Part shown: in pieces, positions 49,090 to 61,295 of the stretch
Position numbering within the stretch: position 1 is the stretch's first letter
Layout: each line of letters starts with the position of its first letter
Assembly (NCBI RefSeq): GCF_018320785.1
Contig: NC_054882.1
Span: 27,656,719-27,720,718 of the forward strand
Direction of reading: 5' to 3'
Source: Cheilinus undulatus
Lineage: Eukaryota; Chordata; Actinopteri; Labriformes; Labridae
Length of the DNA: 64,000 bases
Position numbers and translations under genes: made by a program
Notes under the pieces: generated by a model
Told to the model about the DNA's origin: nothing
What the model saw: the letters and a program-made list of their open reading frames with translations, nothing else
Database searches by the model: none

Positions 49090-49400
49090 ATGTTTTATAC
49101 AGTTTCTATAAAAAATATCCACCCTCATGCATGTTCTACCCTTTTATACATTGTTTTTAATGAATCAGATAGAAAAATGGGATCACCTGAGTGCAGTGAA
49201 TGTGTCCCAAATAGTTGTAGAATGAAGACACCTCTGTCTGGAAGGTCCAGTCACTGGCTAATCAGTATTCTTAGCTACCATTACACCATGAGGATCAAAG
49301 AACACTCCGAGCAACTCAGAGAAAAGGTTTTTGAAGAGTATAAGTAAGGGGATGGATTAAAAAATGATTCCAAGACACTGAACATTCAGCTCAGTTAGCT
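49090..49400 (+). mobile_element. Terminal part of a Tc1-like element
   Basis: Contains gggatcacctgagtgcagtg, ggaaggtccagtcactggc, attacaccatgaggatcaaa and aacactccgagcaactcag. It is the plus-strand version of the family seen at 10880-11123, ending early in the transposase (KTFEEYK-like, then stop). Confidence 0.7.
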
Positions 49401-51067
49401 TTGTAACATTATTTGTAACACATTAAAATTCTCTGTGCTCTTATTTTTTATAATTTCATGGGTTAATTCATGGGTTATAGTTTCATGGGATATAAAATCT
49501 GTACTCCACAGGTTAACTTCAACTTCTTCTGTTTCAAAGGCAAAATAAAACATTTTGAAGCCATTCAGAAACATGTCTTTTTGGACTGTATTGTATCATT
49601 TTGAAGTGTATTCTTCGCACATATGACAAAAACATAACAATTCTCCCACTACAACCACCGGTCTGTTTGGGATCTCCCCACTGGAGTGAGCTGTGCCTCT
49701 TCTTGTCTCTTCTCAGGCTTTTTACGCACAAGCAACAATCAGGACAGACAGCAGCATTTTCCCAACTATCTCTCTTTCTTTGTGGTCTGGCAGCCAAAAC
49801 ACTCTCCTTCCAAACATCACCGTCCCTAACTATCAACGTCCGGTGCTGCCCGAGATGGTGCTGGCCCAGAGGATGTTTTTGTTGGGTGTTTTTGGTTGCA
49901 GCATTTTTAGTCTTGAACACCTTTGTTCCTTTAAGAAAAATTAAACCTCTCTGCTCTTCCCTTTCCCCTAATCCCACCAGCTCCCCAACTGCCTGTAGGA
50001 CCCCTGGCTTTCCTCTCCTTGCAGCCCCCCTCTTCCTCTACTAACACCCCCAAACCTCCCCTCCTCCTGAGCCCCCCCTCTCCCCTCTTCCTTCCTCCCT
50101 GGTGCTGTGCGTGACAGTAGCTCACTGAGAAGTGGAAATGAGACTAGTAAACAATGATTAGCTCCAGAGCCGGGCCAGCCTGGTCTTCCATTGGCCCTGT
50201 CTCCGTACAGCAAGCGCCCACCCGCCAGCACATGACAAGCAGCGGAATATATAGACCCCCATCCCCGCCTCCACCCTCCCCTCTGATGACTCCCCCCTCC
50301 CTCCCTCTCCCTCAGCCAGAGTCATCGCAGGGTCAGGGCCAACCTTTCACAGCCAGGTTACAAGGGGTAATCACAGGCAAACACAGCAGCCACACGCAAA
50401 ATGCACACACGACACCCCCCTCATCCCCTTCAACCCGGGGCCTCCATCCTCTCCCACACACTATACAACCCCTTCCGCCACCCATACACCCCCTTCCTCC
50501 GCCACAAACCTGGCTCTGATTAGTGTGATGGGGATGCGAGTGGCCACATGTGTACGAGGAGCAGACTCAGGCGAGGAGGAGGAGGAGGCAGTGGTGGATG
50601 TGGAGGTGGAGGAGGTGGAGGGATTCCCCCCTATAGGAATAAAGAAGAGAAGAAACAGTCATCCCCAGTGCAGGCGGTGTATTCGAAGACATTGCTATGT
50701 CTCTGGTTAACCAAGGAATCATTCTGGAGGCTTTGGTGCTCGGCCACACCGCATTTCTCAAGACAAACAGCTCTTAGGCAGAGCGCTGAAGCAGCAATGC
50801 TCTCAGCATGTGTAAAAGGCTGTTTGAGGACCTTTATTGTGAAAGAATGACACAGAACGCATAATGTAGTTACACTTAGGCTTGGGTTTATTGTTTTCTC
50901 TCAGTTTGCATTTAAAATGTAAGCACGCTGTGCATCTAAGAGCAGTTATTGAAAGATTGCTACAAGTTACAGTTTTGGTATGGTTTGATTGTTAAAGTCA
51001 AACTTTGGCAAAAAGTTTGTCTTTCACTCAAGCAGTAAAAACTTTGTAGATTGAGCCAAGGAAGCAC
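49401..51067. other. Intergenic; pyrimidine-rich stretch, no gene recognised
   Basis: Positions 49960-50520 are strongly C/T-rich on the plus strand (runs such as ctccccctcccc), which creates long but low-complexity open frames on both strands. A gly-rich frame near 50570-50620 comes from a ggaggaggag run. None is supported as a gene. Confidence 0.5.
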
Positions 51068-52010
51068 AAGATACAATATCGAATATTACATTATGATAGG
51101 ATAGGCTAGGATACGATTTGATACAATAGGATATGTCACAATATGATACAATTGGATAAGATGGGATGTGGTACAATACAATTTGTTACGATATGTCACG
51201 ATAGTATACGATAAGATATGATAGGTTACATTACGATTGGTTCCAATACTATACGGTACAATGGTATACTATAAGATGCGATAGGTTACATTACGATATG
51301 TTACAATAGTACACTATAGAATCCAATAGGCTACATTACGATACACTACAATACGATACGGTACGACAGTATGTTATAAGATACAACAGGTTACATTACA
51401 ATACGTTATAATATGAAACGGTATAATAGTATACGTTATGATATATGTTATGATAGTATACTTTAAGATACGATAGGTTACATTATGATATATGTTACAA
51501 TACAATAGGATATGATACTATATGTTACAGTATGATACAATACAATACGATACATTTCCATACAATATGTTATAATACAATATGATCCAATACCTTACTA
51601 TACAGAATGTTACAATACAATACAATATGTGATACCATACATTCTGATATGATTTGTTATGATACGCTAAGATAAGATATGATATGTCATGGTATGATAT
51701 GGTACTATCTGTTTTTACATTATGGTATATGTTACGATAAAATACAATAAGTTACGTTTTATGTCACAATACGATACTATAAGATACAATACACTACGAA
51801 ATGTTACTATAGGATGTGATATGTTACATAAGAACAGGATAATATACAATACAAAATGTTAAGATATGATACATTACGATATATGTTACCATACAACAGG
51901 ATATGATGTGATATGTTAAAATATAGCAGGATACATTACAGTATGATACGATAGGACATGATGCAATATGATATGTTACGATACGATCACTATGATACGA
52001 TATAATACAC
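51068..52010. repeat. Degenerate GATAC/GATAT pentamer satellite, about 0.94 kb
   Basis: Almost the whole stretch is made of ata-centred pentamers: gatac, aatac, gatat, gttac, and longer phrases such as ttacgatatgttacaa repeated with variation. It is A/T-rich with few C. No coding is possible over any length. Confidence 0.9.
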
Positions 52011-54161
52011 TTAACTGTCTATGCAAGAGAGATACAGCTACCTACACAGTAATAAATTAGAAGAATTAGCAACAACAATCCACTGATAAATAAAAATTCC
52101 ACAACTACACAAATGAGCTCATACCAATATAAAGCATTCAATTACACAATCCACATATAACACATACCTATTGCATAAGATTTGCAGCCATCAGAAGTGA
52201 CAGTGCCATCTTTATTATTTTCTGCATAAAATACACACTTATTTTGAAATAATAACAATTACAGTCATCAAATAAGTTATTTTGTCTTTAGTTTTTCAAA
52301 AGGTTAAAAGGCTCATACATTTGACTGAAAATATGGCACTTTTTTTTTTTCTTGAAAACTAATTCCAGAGACATCCATATTTTTGTTTTTAAAAAAAGGG
52401 ATAAATGCTCACAAAAGAAACTTCTTTCAATGCTTTTGCCATCAAACCCCCTTCATTTCTGCTGATACTGATAGACGTTGCCCATGTGGTCACAGAGCAT
52501 GTTTCCTTCTGACTTAGTGCCTTACTTCAGAAATGTTTAATACTTTATCTCCCTGCAAAAACAAACCTCACAGCTGGTAAGAAAAAGAAAGAAATTTTGT
52601 CTTTGGCATGTGGAGGAGAAAAGTTATGCCGTGTGAAATCAGGTCATTTTGGGAATGGGAAAGTTTACAGGATAATTTAAAAAATCAAAGAGTTCATATC
52701 TCTGCAACAAATACATACAAAACAACAACAAAGGATAAAATCAAAGTTGACAATTTCTCAATAATTAAAACACAAAGACATTTTTATCATATTTCCAGTA
52801 ACAAGATGAGAACACGGTGCCGCTGATTGCTGGCCCAGTAAGTGTCATTATTATTTCATTTTCTGAACTAATTCATCGGCTCATAAATTAATTCTTGAAA
52901 TTCTCAGTACAGCAATACATGTGGACACATAAGTGGTAACAAACTGATGAAAAGCACTTGTGTATCTTGCTAATTGAAGAAATATTCTAAATGCATTATG
53001 TACTATATGTAGCTTTTTACTGTAGTACCATGAGTGAGCAGTGTTAGGTGAGGTAGCTCTATTAAACTCTGGCTTAACATTGTTTATATATTTGATAGCT
53101 TGTGCATACAGTCTCTAGCATTGACGTAGCACATCGTCATCACTCAAGTCATATTTATCCTTCTGTCTATCTACTGTATCTGTCTTTGAATGAAAGACTG
53201 TGATTTGTAATGTTTATTGCCTTGTTTGTCAAACCACATGTGTGCTTTGTTTTTTTCACTGAAACTGTTCCAGGTTTCTTAGAATTGAAATCTGAAAGTG
53301 TGGAGTCTTTAAGTGGAGTGGAAGTGGGTGGGTAGCTGGGGGAGTGGAGGTACCTGAAGTTGTGCTGTGATGTAACCCAGTGTCATGCTGCAGTTTATAT
53401 GCTGGGCGAGGGGAAAAACAAAAACAAGAAGTCACAGCAAATTCAAATATCAATATTTAATGCTTTCTCCACACTGAGTTTTGAATTATTGTGCTGGTTT
53501 TGTCCTGAAACACTTCAGTCAAGTTTATTCTCACTGCCAGATTGCTGAGGGATAAAAATGTATCAGAAAGATAGAAAGATTACAGTAATATGTGCAACTT
53601 TTTTGAGCTATTTTTTATCTTTAATGTCTACTATTATATGACTCATTTCTATATAGTGGACTAGCCAACATATTAAAAAATATATGTCTAAATAAAAGAC
53701 TGTTTTCTTGATAAAGATGATCAAATAGATACGATATTATCAGCTTTAAAACGCAGCCTGGACTCAGGCACTGAGGTGCGCAACTGTCGCTCAACTTTAC
53801 TTCGCTCCAGTTACATTTTTTGAAAATTTGGTGAATTAATCCTTTACTACATTAATTCTGCTGGGATTTTAGTAAAAGAATAAGAGAAATTACAGCGATC
53901 TGGTGGTTTTTCTTGTCTTACAATAGGTCCAAAACGCGTCAAACATATGCGTAAAATCCACAACTTTCCCAACAAATGACGAATTTAACAGCTAAATTCC
54001 TAAAGCATGCATGTTTAAAGCAGATCAATAAATACGCAAATGACGTAAAATCATTTAGACGTAGCATAAATTGTCCCAAGCACATTCAAACAATTTGCTG
54101 GAAGTAAAATCTCAGTCTAAAGTTGCACAAACCGTAATCAAACCCTCATTTTAGCCAAAAT
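52011..54161. other. Intergenic upstream of the CYP1C pair, no gene recognised
   Basis: A/T-rich, without gene, RNA or bounded repeat. It could hold distal regulatory sequence for the CYP1C genes, but nothing specific is visible. Confidence 0.4.
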
Positions 54162-54350
54162 GCGCACGCCGATTCTTCCACAGCACCGACAAAAGAAACA
54201 GGTTCAAAAGCAACACTTTTAAAGGCGCAAACTCTGCCAGTCCTCCAATTAGTAAAACAAATTGGCTCGACACGTTTCCCTCTGATTCGGTCACCAGTTG
54301 CTGAAGTCTTTTTTCTCTCTGCAGCAGACGCTGCGTTCACGCTGCACGCT
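54162..54350 (-). promoter_or_regulatory. CACGC cores upstream of the first CYP1C gene
   Basis: The core GCGTG on the minus strand occurs at 54165-54169, 54338-54342 and 54345-54349, 140-320 bp before the TATA-like box. None fits the full response-element consensus, so these are candidate weak AHR/ARNT sites only. CYP1 genes in fish are typically induced through such sites. Confidence 0.35.
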
Positions 54351-54483
54351 CACGGTGTCCCGGGACAAGCGCGCGCCTCCAACAGCGAGCGACAACAGAG
54401 AGATGATATAGTGGGGTCTGCAGGGCTACCACAATGGGAGGAGTATGAAAGTTACCCTGAGCCCTGCCCACCAAGTGCAAAAA

Positions 54484-54490
54484 CATATAA
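54484..54490 (+). promoter_or_regulatory. TATA-like box of the first CYP1C gene
   Basis: catataa in the context acatataagacg, 264 bp before the start codon. The same context acatataagcg occurs 196 bp before the second CYP1C start, which supports a real core promoter. A second, stronger TATAAAAG at 54651-54658 would give a leader of about 70 bases instead. Confidence 0.5.
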
Positions 54491-54747
54491 GACGCTAGAG
54501 TGAAGCAAAAAGCAGGCACTAAAGCCTTCAATCTTCATGAAAAGACAAAAACTTCTCCCTAACTCACTTCTTTTACCTGACATACAAGTTTTTTTTTCAT
54601 CATAATGACCTCACTGGTAACTGACTGACACTTTTATCACCTGGGATGGATATAAAAGAATTTTGATTAATTTTCTTCCACAAACTACATCAATTTTGTT
54701 TAAAAAGAGATTTTTTTTCTTTTTGAGTTGACAGAAATTAAGTCACA

Positions 54748-56325
54748 ATGGCACTGGACTCTGACTTTGGAGTGAAGGGCAGCAGCATCATCAGAGAATG
54801 GAGTGGACAGGTCCAGCCTGCTCTGGTTGCCTCCTTCGTCTTCCTCTTCTGTCTGGAAGCCTGCCTGTGGGTCAGGAACTTCAGACTCAAGAGACGACTG
54901 CCAGGACCCTTCGCATGGCCGGTGGTGGGCAATGCCATGCAGCTGGGCCAGATGCCCCACATCACCTTTGCCAAACTTGCCAAAAAATATGGAAATGTGT
55001 ACCAGATACGCCTGGGCTGCAGTGATATTGTGGTTCTGAATGGAGACAGAGCAATCCGTCAGGCTCTCATTCAGCACAGCACAGAGTTTGCAGGCAGACC
55101 AAACTTTGTCTCTTTCCAGATGATCTCTGGAGGCAGGAGTATGACTTTTACTAATTACAGCAAACAGTGGAAAGTGCACAGAAAGATAGCACAGTCCAGC
55201 CTCAGAGCGTTTTCCTCTGCAAACAGCCAGACCAAGAAAGCCTTCGAGCAGCATATAACAGCCGAGGCCATGGAGCTGGTGCAGACATTTTTGCGCCACA
55301 GCACTGATGGTCATTTTTTTGACCCTTCTCATGAATTCACAGTAGCTGCTGCTAATGTCATGTGTGCTCTGTGCTTTGGGAGGCGGTACGGACATGAGGA
55401 CCTGGAGTTCAGGAACCTGTTGAAAAAGGTGAACAAGTTTGGAGAGACGGTCGGGGCCGGAAGCCTTGTAGATGTCATGCCCTGGCTTCAGAACTTCCCC
55501 AACCCAGTCCGAAGCGTCTACGAGAACTTCAAGAACCTCAATGAGGAGTTTTTCACCTTTGTGAAAGACAAAGTGGTGCAGCACAGGGAGTCCTTCGACC
55601 CCGAGGTGACCCGGGACATGAGTGACGCAATCATCAGCGTCATCGAGCATGGGAAGGACAGTGGACTGTCCAAAGAGTTTGTGGAAGCAACAGTTACGGA
55701 TCTGATCGGAGCAGGTCAAGACACAATGTCGACTGTTATGGAGTGGATCCTCCTGCTGCTGGTGAAGTACCCGGACATGCAAGCCAAACTGCAGGAGCTC
55801 ATAGACAAAGTCGTAGGCCAGGACAGACTGCCCGCCATAGAGGACAGGAGCAGCCTAGCGTACCTGGACGCCTTCATCTACGAAACCATGCGCTTCACCA
55901 GCTTTGTCCCGGTCACGATCCCGCACTCCACCACCTCCGACGTCACCATCGAAGGCCTCCACATCCCCAAGGACACGGTGGTCTTCATCAATCAGTGGTC
56001 AGTGAACCACGACCCGCTTAAGTGGAAGGACCCTCACATTTTTGACCCCACACGCTTCCTGGATGAGAACGGGGCCCTTGATAAAGACATAACCAACAAT
56101 GTAATGATCTTTTCAACGGGTAAGAGACGCTGCATCGGCGACCAGATCGCCAAGGTGGAGGTGTTTTTATTCACAGCCGTCCTATTGCATCAGTGCAGCT
56201 TTGAGAGCAGCCCCTCCGAGCCCCCCACCTTTGACTGCTCCTATGGGCTCACGCTGAAGCCTCTCCGATTCTGTGTCAGCGCCAAGCTCAGGGGAAAGCT
56301 GCTTGGCTTAGTTTCCCCAGCATGA
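54748..56325 (+). CDS. cyp1c: Cytochrome P450 family 1 subfamily C, tandem copy 1
   Basis: Haem-thiolate monooxygenase of the CYP1 family, anchored in the ER membrane; in fish it oxidises aromatic xenobiotics and some endogenous lipids, with electrons from P450 reductase. Single exon of 525 codons, full length for CYP1C. Residues about 24-42 form the anchor helix, then LPGPFAWPVVGN (51-62) is the proline hinge. The I-helix oxygen-activation motif GAGQDT lies at 321-326, the K-helix Glu379/Arg382 (ETMR), the DPTRF segment, and the haem loop FSTGKRRCIG with Cys462 as iron ligand. All essential residues are present. Start chosen: the first ATG, aligning with MAQMDADFG of the downstream copy. Subfamily C rather than A/B/D is indicated by the intronless reading frame, the tandem pairing and overall recognition; whether this is cyp1c1 or cyp1c2 is unresolved, though 525 residues would suit cyp1c2. 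Induction through AHR is family knowledge. Confidence 0.95.
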   Translation: MALDSDFGVKGSSIIREWSGQVQPALVASFVFLFCLEACLWVRNFRLKRRLPGPFAWPVVGNAMQLGQMPHITFAKLAKKYGNVYQIRLGCSDIVVLNGDRAIRQALIQHSTEFAGRPNFVSFQMISGGRSMTFTNYSKQWKVHRKIAQSSLRAFSSANSQTKKAFEQHITAEAMELVQTFLRHSTDGHFFDPSHEFTVAAANVMCALCFGRRYGHEDLEFRNLLKKVNKFGETVGAGSLVDVMPWLQNFPNPVRSVYENFKNLNEEFFTFVKDKVVQHRESFDPEVTRDMSDAIISVIEHGKDSGLSKEFVEATVTDLIGAGQDTMSTVMEWILLLLVKYPDMQAKLQELIDKVVGQDRLPAIEDRSSLAYLDAFIYETMRFTSFVPVTIPHSTTSDVTIEGLHIPKDTVVFINQWSVNHDPLKWKDPHIFDPTRFLDENGALDKDITNNVMIFSTGKRRCIGDQIAKVEVFLFTAVLLHQCSFESSPSEPPTFDCSYGLTLKPLRFCVSAKLRGKLLGLVSPA

Positions 56326-58599
56326 ACAGCATGTCCCAGTACTGTGACTCAAGGCCAGCAAAACACTTTTCCACCATTGACATTAAACAGTGAGTATCAA
56401 AATCTTGCTGTGGGAAGGTTTTCATATTTTAAAATGATATTTAATGCATATGGTACACACAGACTGTATTTTAAGTATTGTCTGGAAAAAGATGTAATGT
56501 TCACGGCAGGTTGAATCAAATGTTTGTGTCACAAAATACACTATACTTGATTAGACTTTGTACATAATGCTGAGTTGTGAGCTCATCCACTATTGTGTAT
56601 GTACATGTATTGTGTGCAGGAATAGCTACTTTCATTACATGTCAATTTCAACTAATATAACTGTGTATGAAATGCTTGTGAATGTTATAAAGTCTGTCAA
56701 ATGATGCATTGTTCTTTATTGTAATATGTAAGGATATATTTAACCTTTGCCACCTGAAGAAGTTACATTTTATTTCCTATTTCAGGTATGACAGTAAATG
56801 TAATGTAATGTTTCACTATCTACTGTACACAAAGTATATGAACACATAAACAGCGTGTGTTTGTGAAGAAGGAAGTCTTTAGTCAGATATTGCCATGAAC
56901 CTGGAAGGATTCACAAACTTTAAGCACCCAGGGTTCAGTTTTACTGTACAAAGCACTGCAGCTACCCCATGCCAAACACACGAGTTGCACCAGTGAAAGA
57001 AAAAAAAAACAAAAAAAAACAAGACCCACATGTGAAACAAATTTCTTCCACTCATTCTCAAAAACATGTTTGTTTACAAAGCAGCTTTTTCAAGCTATAT
57101 GGATGTCAGTGCACTCTCTTTAAGCCTTCACATTCAGGAGTTGATGTCAATATGCCCGAAGGATGCCTTCCTCTGCGTGTGTCAAGGAAGCAAATTTAAC
57201 TCTTCAGGCTTTGAATGTTGCAGAGGATGTTTTAATCCATGTGTTGGCTTTATATGATGGAAAAATAAGCTATAACTGAAATAAATAAAGTGATGATTTG
57301 TCCGTGGTCAGAGTGCCCTGTTTGTCATTTTAGGCTAAGGCTCATGACACTACTTAAAGCTACCGTGAGGAGTTTTTTTACCTGCTACGAAACCATCTCA
57401 AATTAATACTAATGTTTCTATAAGACCTGTAAATGATAATAAGAGCATCAGCCACAAGGATAGTTACTTCTATACTGGCATTTTTAATGTCTGATGGTGC
57501 TAATCTATGGGGTAGGTGTCAGACAATGCTTTTAGTTGAATCTGCTTATTTTCACTTGCAGCAAAAAGTCAAAGGGAGTGATATCAGACTGACATAAGAC
57601 AGCAGAATGAGATTTTTGTTTTAAAAATAACTTTCAAATGGATTTTTTAAAGAACTGCTTCTCAGCTGGTCTAGCCTAAATGATACAAACCCAAATCTCC
57701 AAAAATTCTCAACAATGCATGCTTATTTAATAAAAATTTTGAGGAATTACCCCATTATCATGAAAAAGCATCTTTCTTATCTCAACAAAAGAAGATAATA
57801 AGTTACCACAGTAAAACACACATGCACTCTGGCTAGTCATGTCATATGGCTGCATTCTCCTTTGTCCTATGGACTATCATCCATGAAAAACTTTTAAATC
57901 AAAAGTTTTCATAAAGTAGAAGTTCCTGTGATGTTGACTAAGGTGAGTACAATGAAGGACAATGGCACTTTTACCCAGAGTGCATTGCACAAAAATGGCA
58001 GAATATATCATTGAAATTTTCTCCCAAATAAATAAATCTGCCAAATTTCTTTGTAAAACACACATATAAAAGACACTTATGTTAATATAATAAAGTCACT
58101 ATGTCTTAACCCTTTAAAGCTCCACTGAGGAGCTTAGAATCTATTTGCAGGTCCTGTCCAGTACATCTACAAGTGGTACATTTTATCAAAAAAAAAAACT
58201 TTCATTGTCTCTTTAAACTACAAACATAACTCATACTGAGAATAAATGTTTTGAAAATTGCATTAAAAATGTTTCTGTAGCATTTTGAAGCTCATCTCAT
58301 CTGACACCTAGTCATGGGCACTAACAGGCATAGAAACAAGCATGAATGATGACTAAGGAAGTCCTAATGCTTCCTTAAAGAAGCTTTAAAACTCCATCTT
58401 TTTTATTTAAATATTTGCAGTTCTTGGCCTGTGCTTGTGTAAGAAGCCTCTAAAAGAAAAAAAACCATCTTATTCCTGACTTCTTACATTCAATTGCAAA
58501 TATTGCTTTGTATAAAAAGCTGATTCTTTAGCATGTTTAAAATGATATTGTCTGACACCTACCCACAACAGCAGGAGCAGGTGTGAACTTTACTAAAAA
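56326..58599. other. 3' UTR of CYP1C copy 1 and intergenic sequence
   Basis: ATTAAA lies near 56384, and overlapping AATAAA signals lie at 57280-57289. These fit a UTR of either about 70 bases or about 1 kb. The rest is A/T-rich with no gene recognised. Confidence 0.45.
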
Positions 58600-60070
58600 G
58601 AACTTAGGCTGCAAGCAGCACTGAAGGGCCCTATGCTGCACCCCGTTGTATGTCAGGGTGTGTCACACCTCCCAGGACTGTCATGAAGTTCAAAATACTG
58701 AGTATGTCCCACTTTGTATATAAGGGAGTACTGGCCATCACCAGTAGGTGGCAGTATGATAAAGCAAAAAGCTAATATGTAGATGGCATCAGGGCAGGAT
58801 GCCGTAAAATTCAAAGAAGCTTGTACGTTTTATGTTAGAGGTTTAACTGGCTTCTTCCAGTAGGCAGCGCTAAAGCAAAACCATAAAATTAATATTTGAA
58901 TGTGAAAAAGGGCAGATCCCGATGAAACATGAAATTTGAAGCAAATCAGACATTTAACATAAGAGTTATGGCAACTTCCTGTGAAATGGCGAGATAATGA
59001 AATGCTCGCCATCACCATCGAGCTGTCCTTTAATGAAACATATCTGTATTATGGACAAAAATTGAGGTATTTGTTTCAATATCTGAGCTTGATAGGTTCA
59101 ACAGAGTAAGAGGAATGAACAAAGGGTTCTATTTCAACACTTCCTGTTGCCAGTAGGCAGCGCCAGAAACTGAAGAAGAACACAGAATAATGTTTACAAA
59201 AGTTACAAGAAGTTAACTTCATTTGGCACCATGGAAACATTATTTTGAAATTGAGAGGAAGTTGGTGGACTTCCTGTTGGGATTTGGGCGTGGCTCCAAG
59301 AGGCTTTTTTGTAGGTTTCATGATGATTCATATGCAGACCCAAAATCATAACGCTAGGTTGAATGGTCTGTGGGGGCTGAATGGTTAAAATTAACTATGG
59401 GGAAAAAAGTACCAAGAAATGTTCATTTGGCAGAAGGGGGCGCTGAAGCATAGTGATGATATTGAGGTATGGAGGGATACAAGATGAATGTGTGATCATC
59501 CATGTGAAGTGTGGTGATGATTGGCTTAAGCACTGTATGGTTATATGGAATTATGATGCTTAAACACTGCAAAAAAAAAAGGGGGGGGGGGGTCCAGCTT
59601 TGGCCCTTGTTACAGCCCCACCCAAGGGCAAAAACTCAAGTTTGGGATACTTTCACACCTGGAAAACCTGGAATCAATCTGAGAAAATTCCTCAGAGGAG
59701 AACAAACAAATTTGTAACTTGACCGCTGGCCAAAAACGTAAAAATTTGACCAAAAAAAATTGACCAAAAGTTTGTTATACTGTGTTTCTTTATATTTTAG
59801 AGGATGGTGCCAAGACACTTTTCTTCTCGTCCAGGCATGATACATATATGTGCTAATTTTCATGCCTGTAGCTCTTATCTAGTCCCCTATCTCACATTTT
59901 GACTTGCACAAATCCACTATCAGCCAAAATTTCCACTGGGCACAATTTTCTGGAGTTTTTGGGACTTTTTAGGCATTTTAAGACAACAAAACAAGCCACG
60001 AAGGGCCGAAATAATATCTAAGAACGCCAACGGTTACAACTGTGTCGAGCTCTAATTACCAATTATGCCT
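58600..60070. repeat. Probable dispersed repeat with recurring cagtaggNggcgc motifs
   Basis: The start gctgcaagcagcactgaagg and gccctatgctgcacc, the recurring motifs cagtaggtggcagtatg (58743), cagtaggcagcgctaaag (58859), cagtaggcagcgcc (59151) and gggggcgctgaagca (59437), and the end acgaagggccgaaataat make up a common fish non-coding repeat. A homopolymer junction A10-G12 lies at 59571-59592. No coding. Class not determined. Confidence 0.55.
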
Positions 60071-61099
60071 CTGATGGTCTCATTTTCTTTTTTTTTAAGC
60101 TTATATAGAGGCATCGGTATTGACTTCAGTCTGTTCTCCTACCAGTAAAATCTTCCCACAGGAGCTTTAACTACTTTTTTAGGCTGTGAGCATTTTCAAG
60201 TGTTGGCAGTGTCACAGATATACCAACTTTTTCATATTAGGACCCACTGTTGTCAGGATGTCTGTCATTACTCATTGTAGCAAAAATAGAAACCTCTACT
60301 TGCTTTGAGGCTGAATATCACTAAACCCAAAGCTGATGGTTTTTTAAGTTCCTCCTTTTGTTGCAAAAGCACCACATGAGCAGATTTATAGCCAGACTCT
60401 TCTCATGTGAAGTCTGTTTAAAAGTTTTCTGATGCGGCAGCCACAACCCTAACAGCTACATTATCCCAGTGACCTTTGTTTAAAGGGCTATTATGCCTAC
60501 AATAACAATGTATAGATGTTTTTATGGAGCATATTAAATAGTTCTGTGTGTATCTGTTCAGAAAGGTAGTTTCCCTGCATGGTTATAATTAACAGCTTGG
60601 CTGTAAATAACAGAAACCGAATCATGTTTAGAACGACCTCGGAAAGTCCATAGGAAAGTGCATACAGCAAAGTCACCAAACCTCAGGGGAAAACACAAAC
60701 AACTCCAGATTATTGTCCATTACGTGCACTATATGCTACCACACAGCACAAACATTCAACCCTTTCCACGACATTGTTGAAGTTCATCATTGTCAAACAT
60801 TAACAAAATTACACAAGACATTTGTGAAAATACCTCACAGGCCACACAAATACATGTGTTTATCTTTCCAAAGTTTTATGGTGATATCTGTGATGTTCTT
60901 TGGTTCTACATCATAAATCTGCGCTTTCTGGCAACAGGGCCTTTTAAGTAGCTGCTTTCCCTTTCCTCTCATCCTTGGAGGGACACTGTTGGCAGGAGGC
61001 CTGAGTGGGAATAGGACTAAGGTCTGCAGGCTGTGGTCAAAATGGGAGGGGAGAGATAATAAAAAACCTGAGCCGCTGAGCCCTCCCACCATAGAGATA
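60071..61099. other. Intergenic, promoter-proximal region of CYP1C copy 2
   Basis: No gene recognised. No GCGTG/CACGC core is seen within the last kilobase, unlike the region before copy 1. Confidence 0.4.
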
Positions 61100-61106
61100 C
61101 ATATAA
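61100..61106 (+). promoter_or_regulatory. TATA-like box of the second CYP1C gene
   Basis: catataa in the context acatataagcg, 196 bp upstream of the start codon. It is conserved with the box at 54484-54490 of the upstream copy. A good splice donor (aaa|gtaagt) at 61255 leaves room for a non-coding leader intron, but no strong acceptor is seen before the ATG. Confidence 0.5.
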
Positions 61107-61295
61107 GCGAAGTGTTAAGGCTTGAACCTGATCGAGCTCTTCTCACTCGCTTCTGTGGAGGAGGGGGGAGACAGCACTGGAGAGCTGCCTCATTTTTTGG
61201 ACTAGTCAGGGTGATTATAGAAAATCAAGACATTTGATTTAAATGGAAATAGAAAAGTAAGTTTTTTGGACTGAGAAAACTTAAAGGATAACGTA

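Noticed and set aside
49534..50044. Opposing 147-codon frames on both strands
   Set aside because: Low-complexity pyrimidine-rich DNA produces long frames on both strands at once; no domain is seen.
50154..50850. Proline-rich (121 codons) and glycine-rich (100 codons) frames
   Set aside because: They translate simple CT and GGA runs; composition explains them.
51068..52010. Considered a CRISPR-like or other regularly spaced array
   Set aside because: Units are pentamer-derived with no conserved repeat/spacer alternation, and this is an animal genome.
54700..55782. A 360-codon open frame on the minus strand opposite CYP1C copy 1
   Set aside because: It is the shadow of the real P450 gene. 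The downstream copy shows a similar but broken antisense frame (61281-61745 and 61764-62234), and no domain is recognised.
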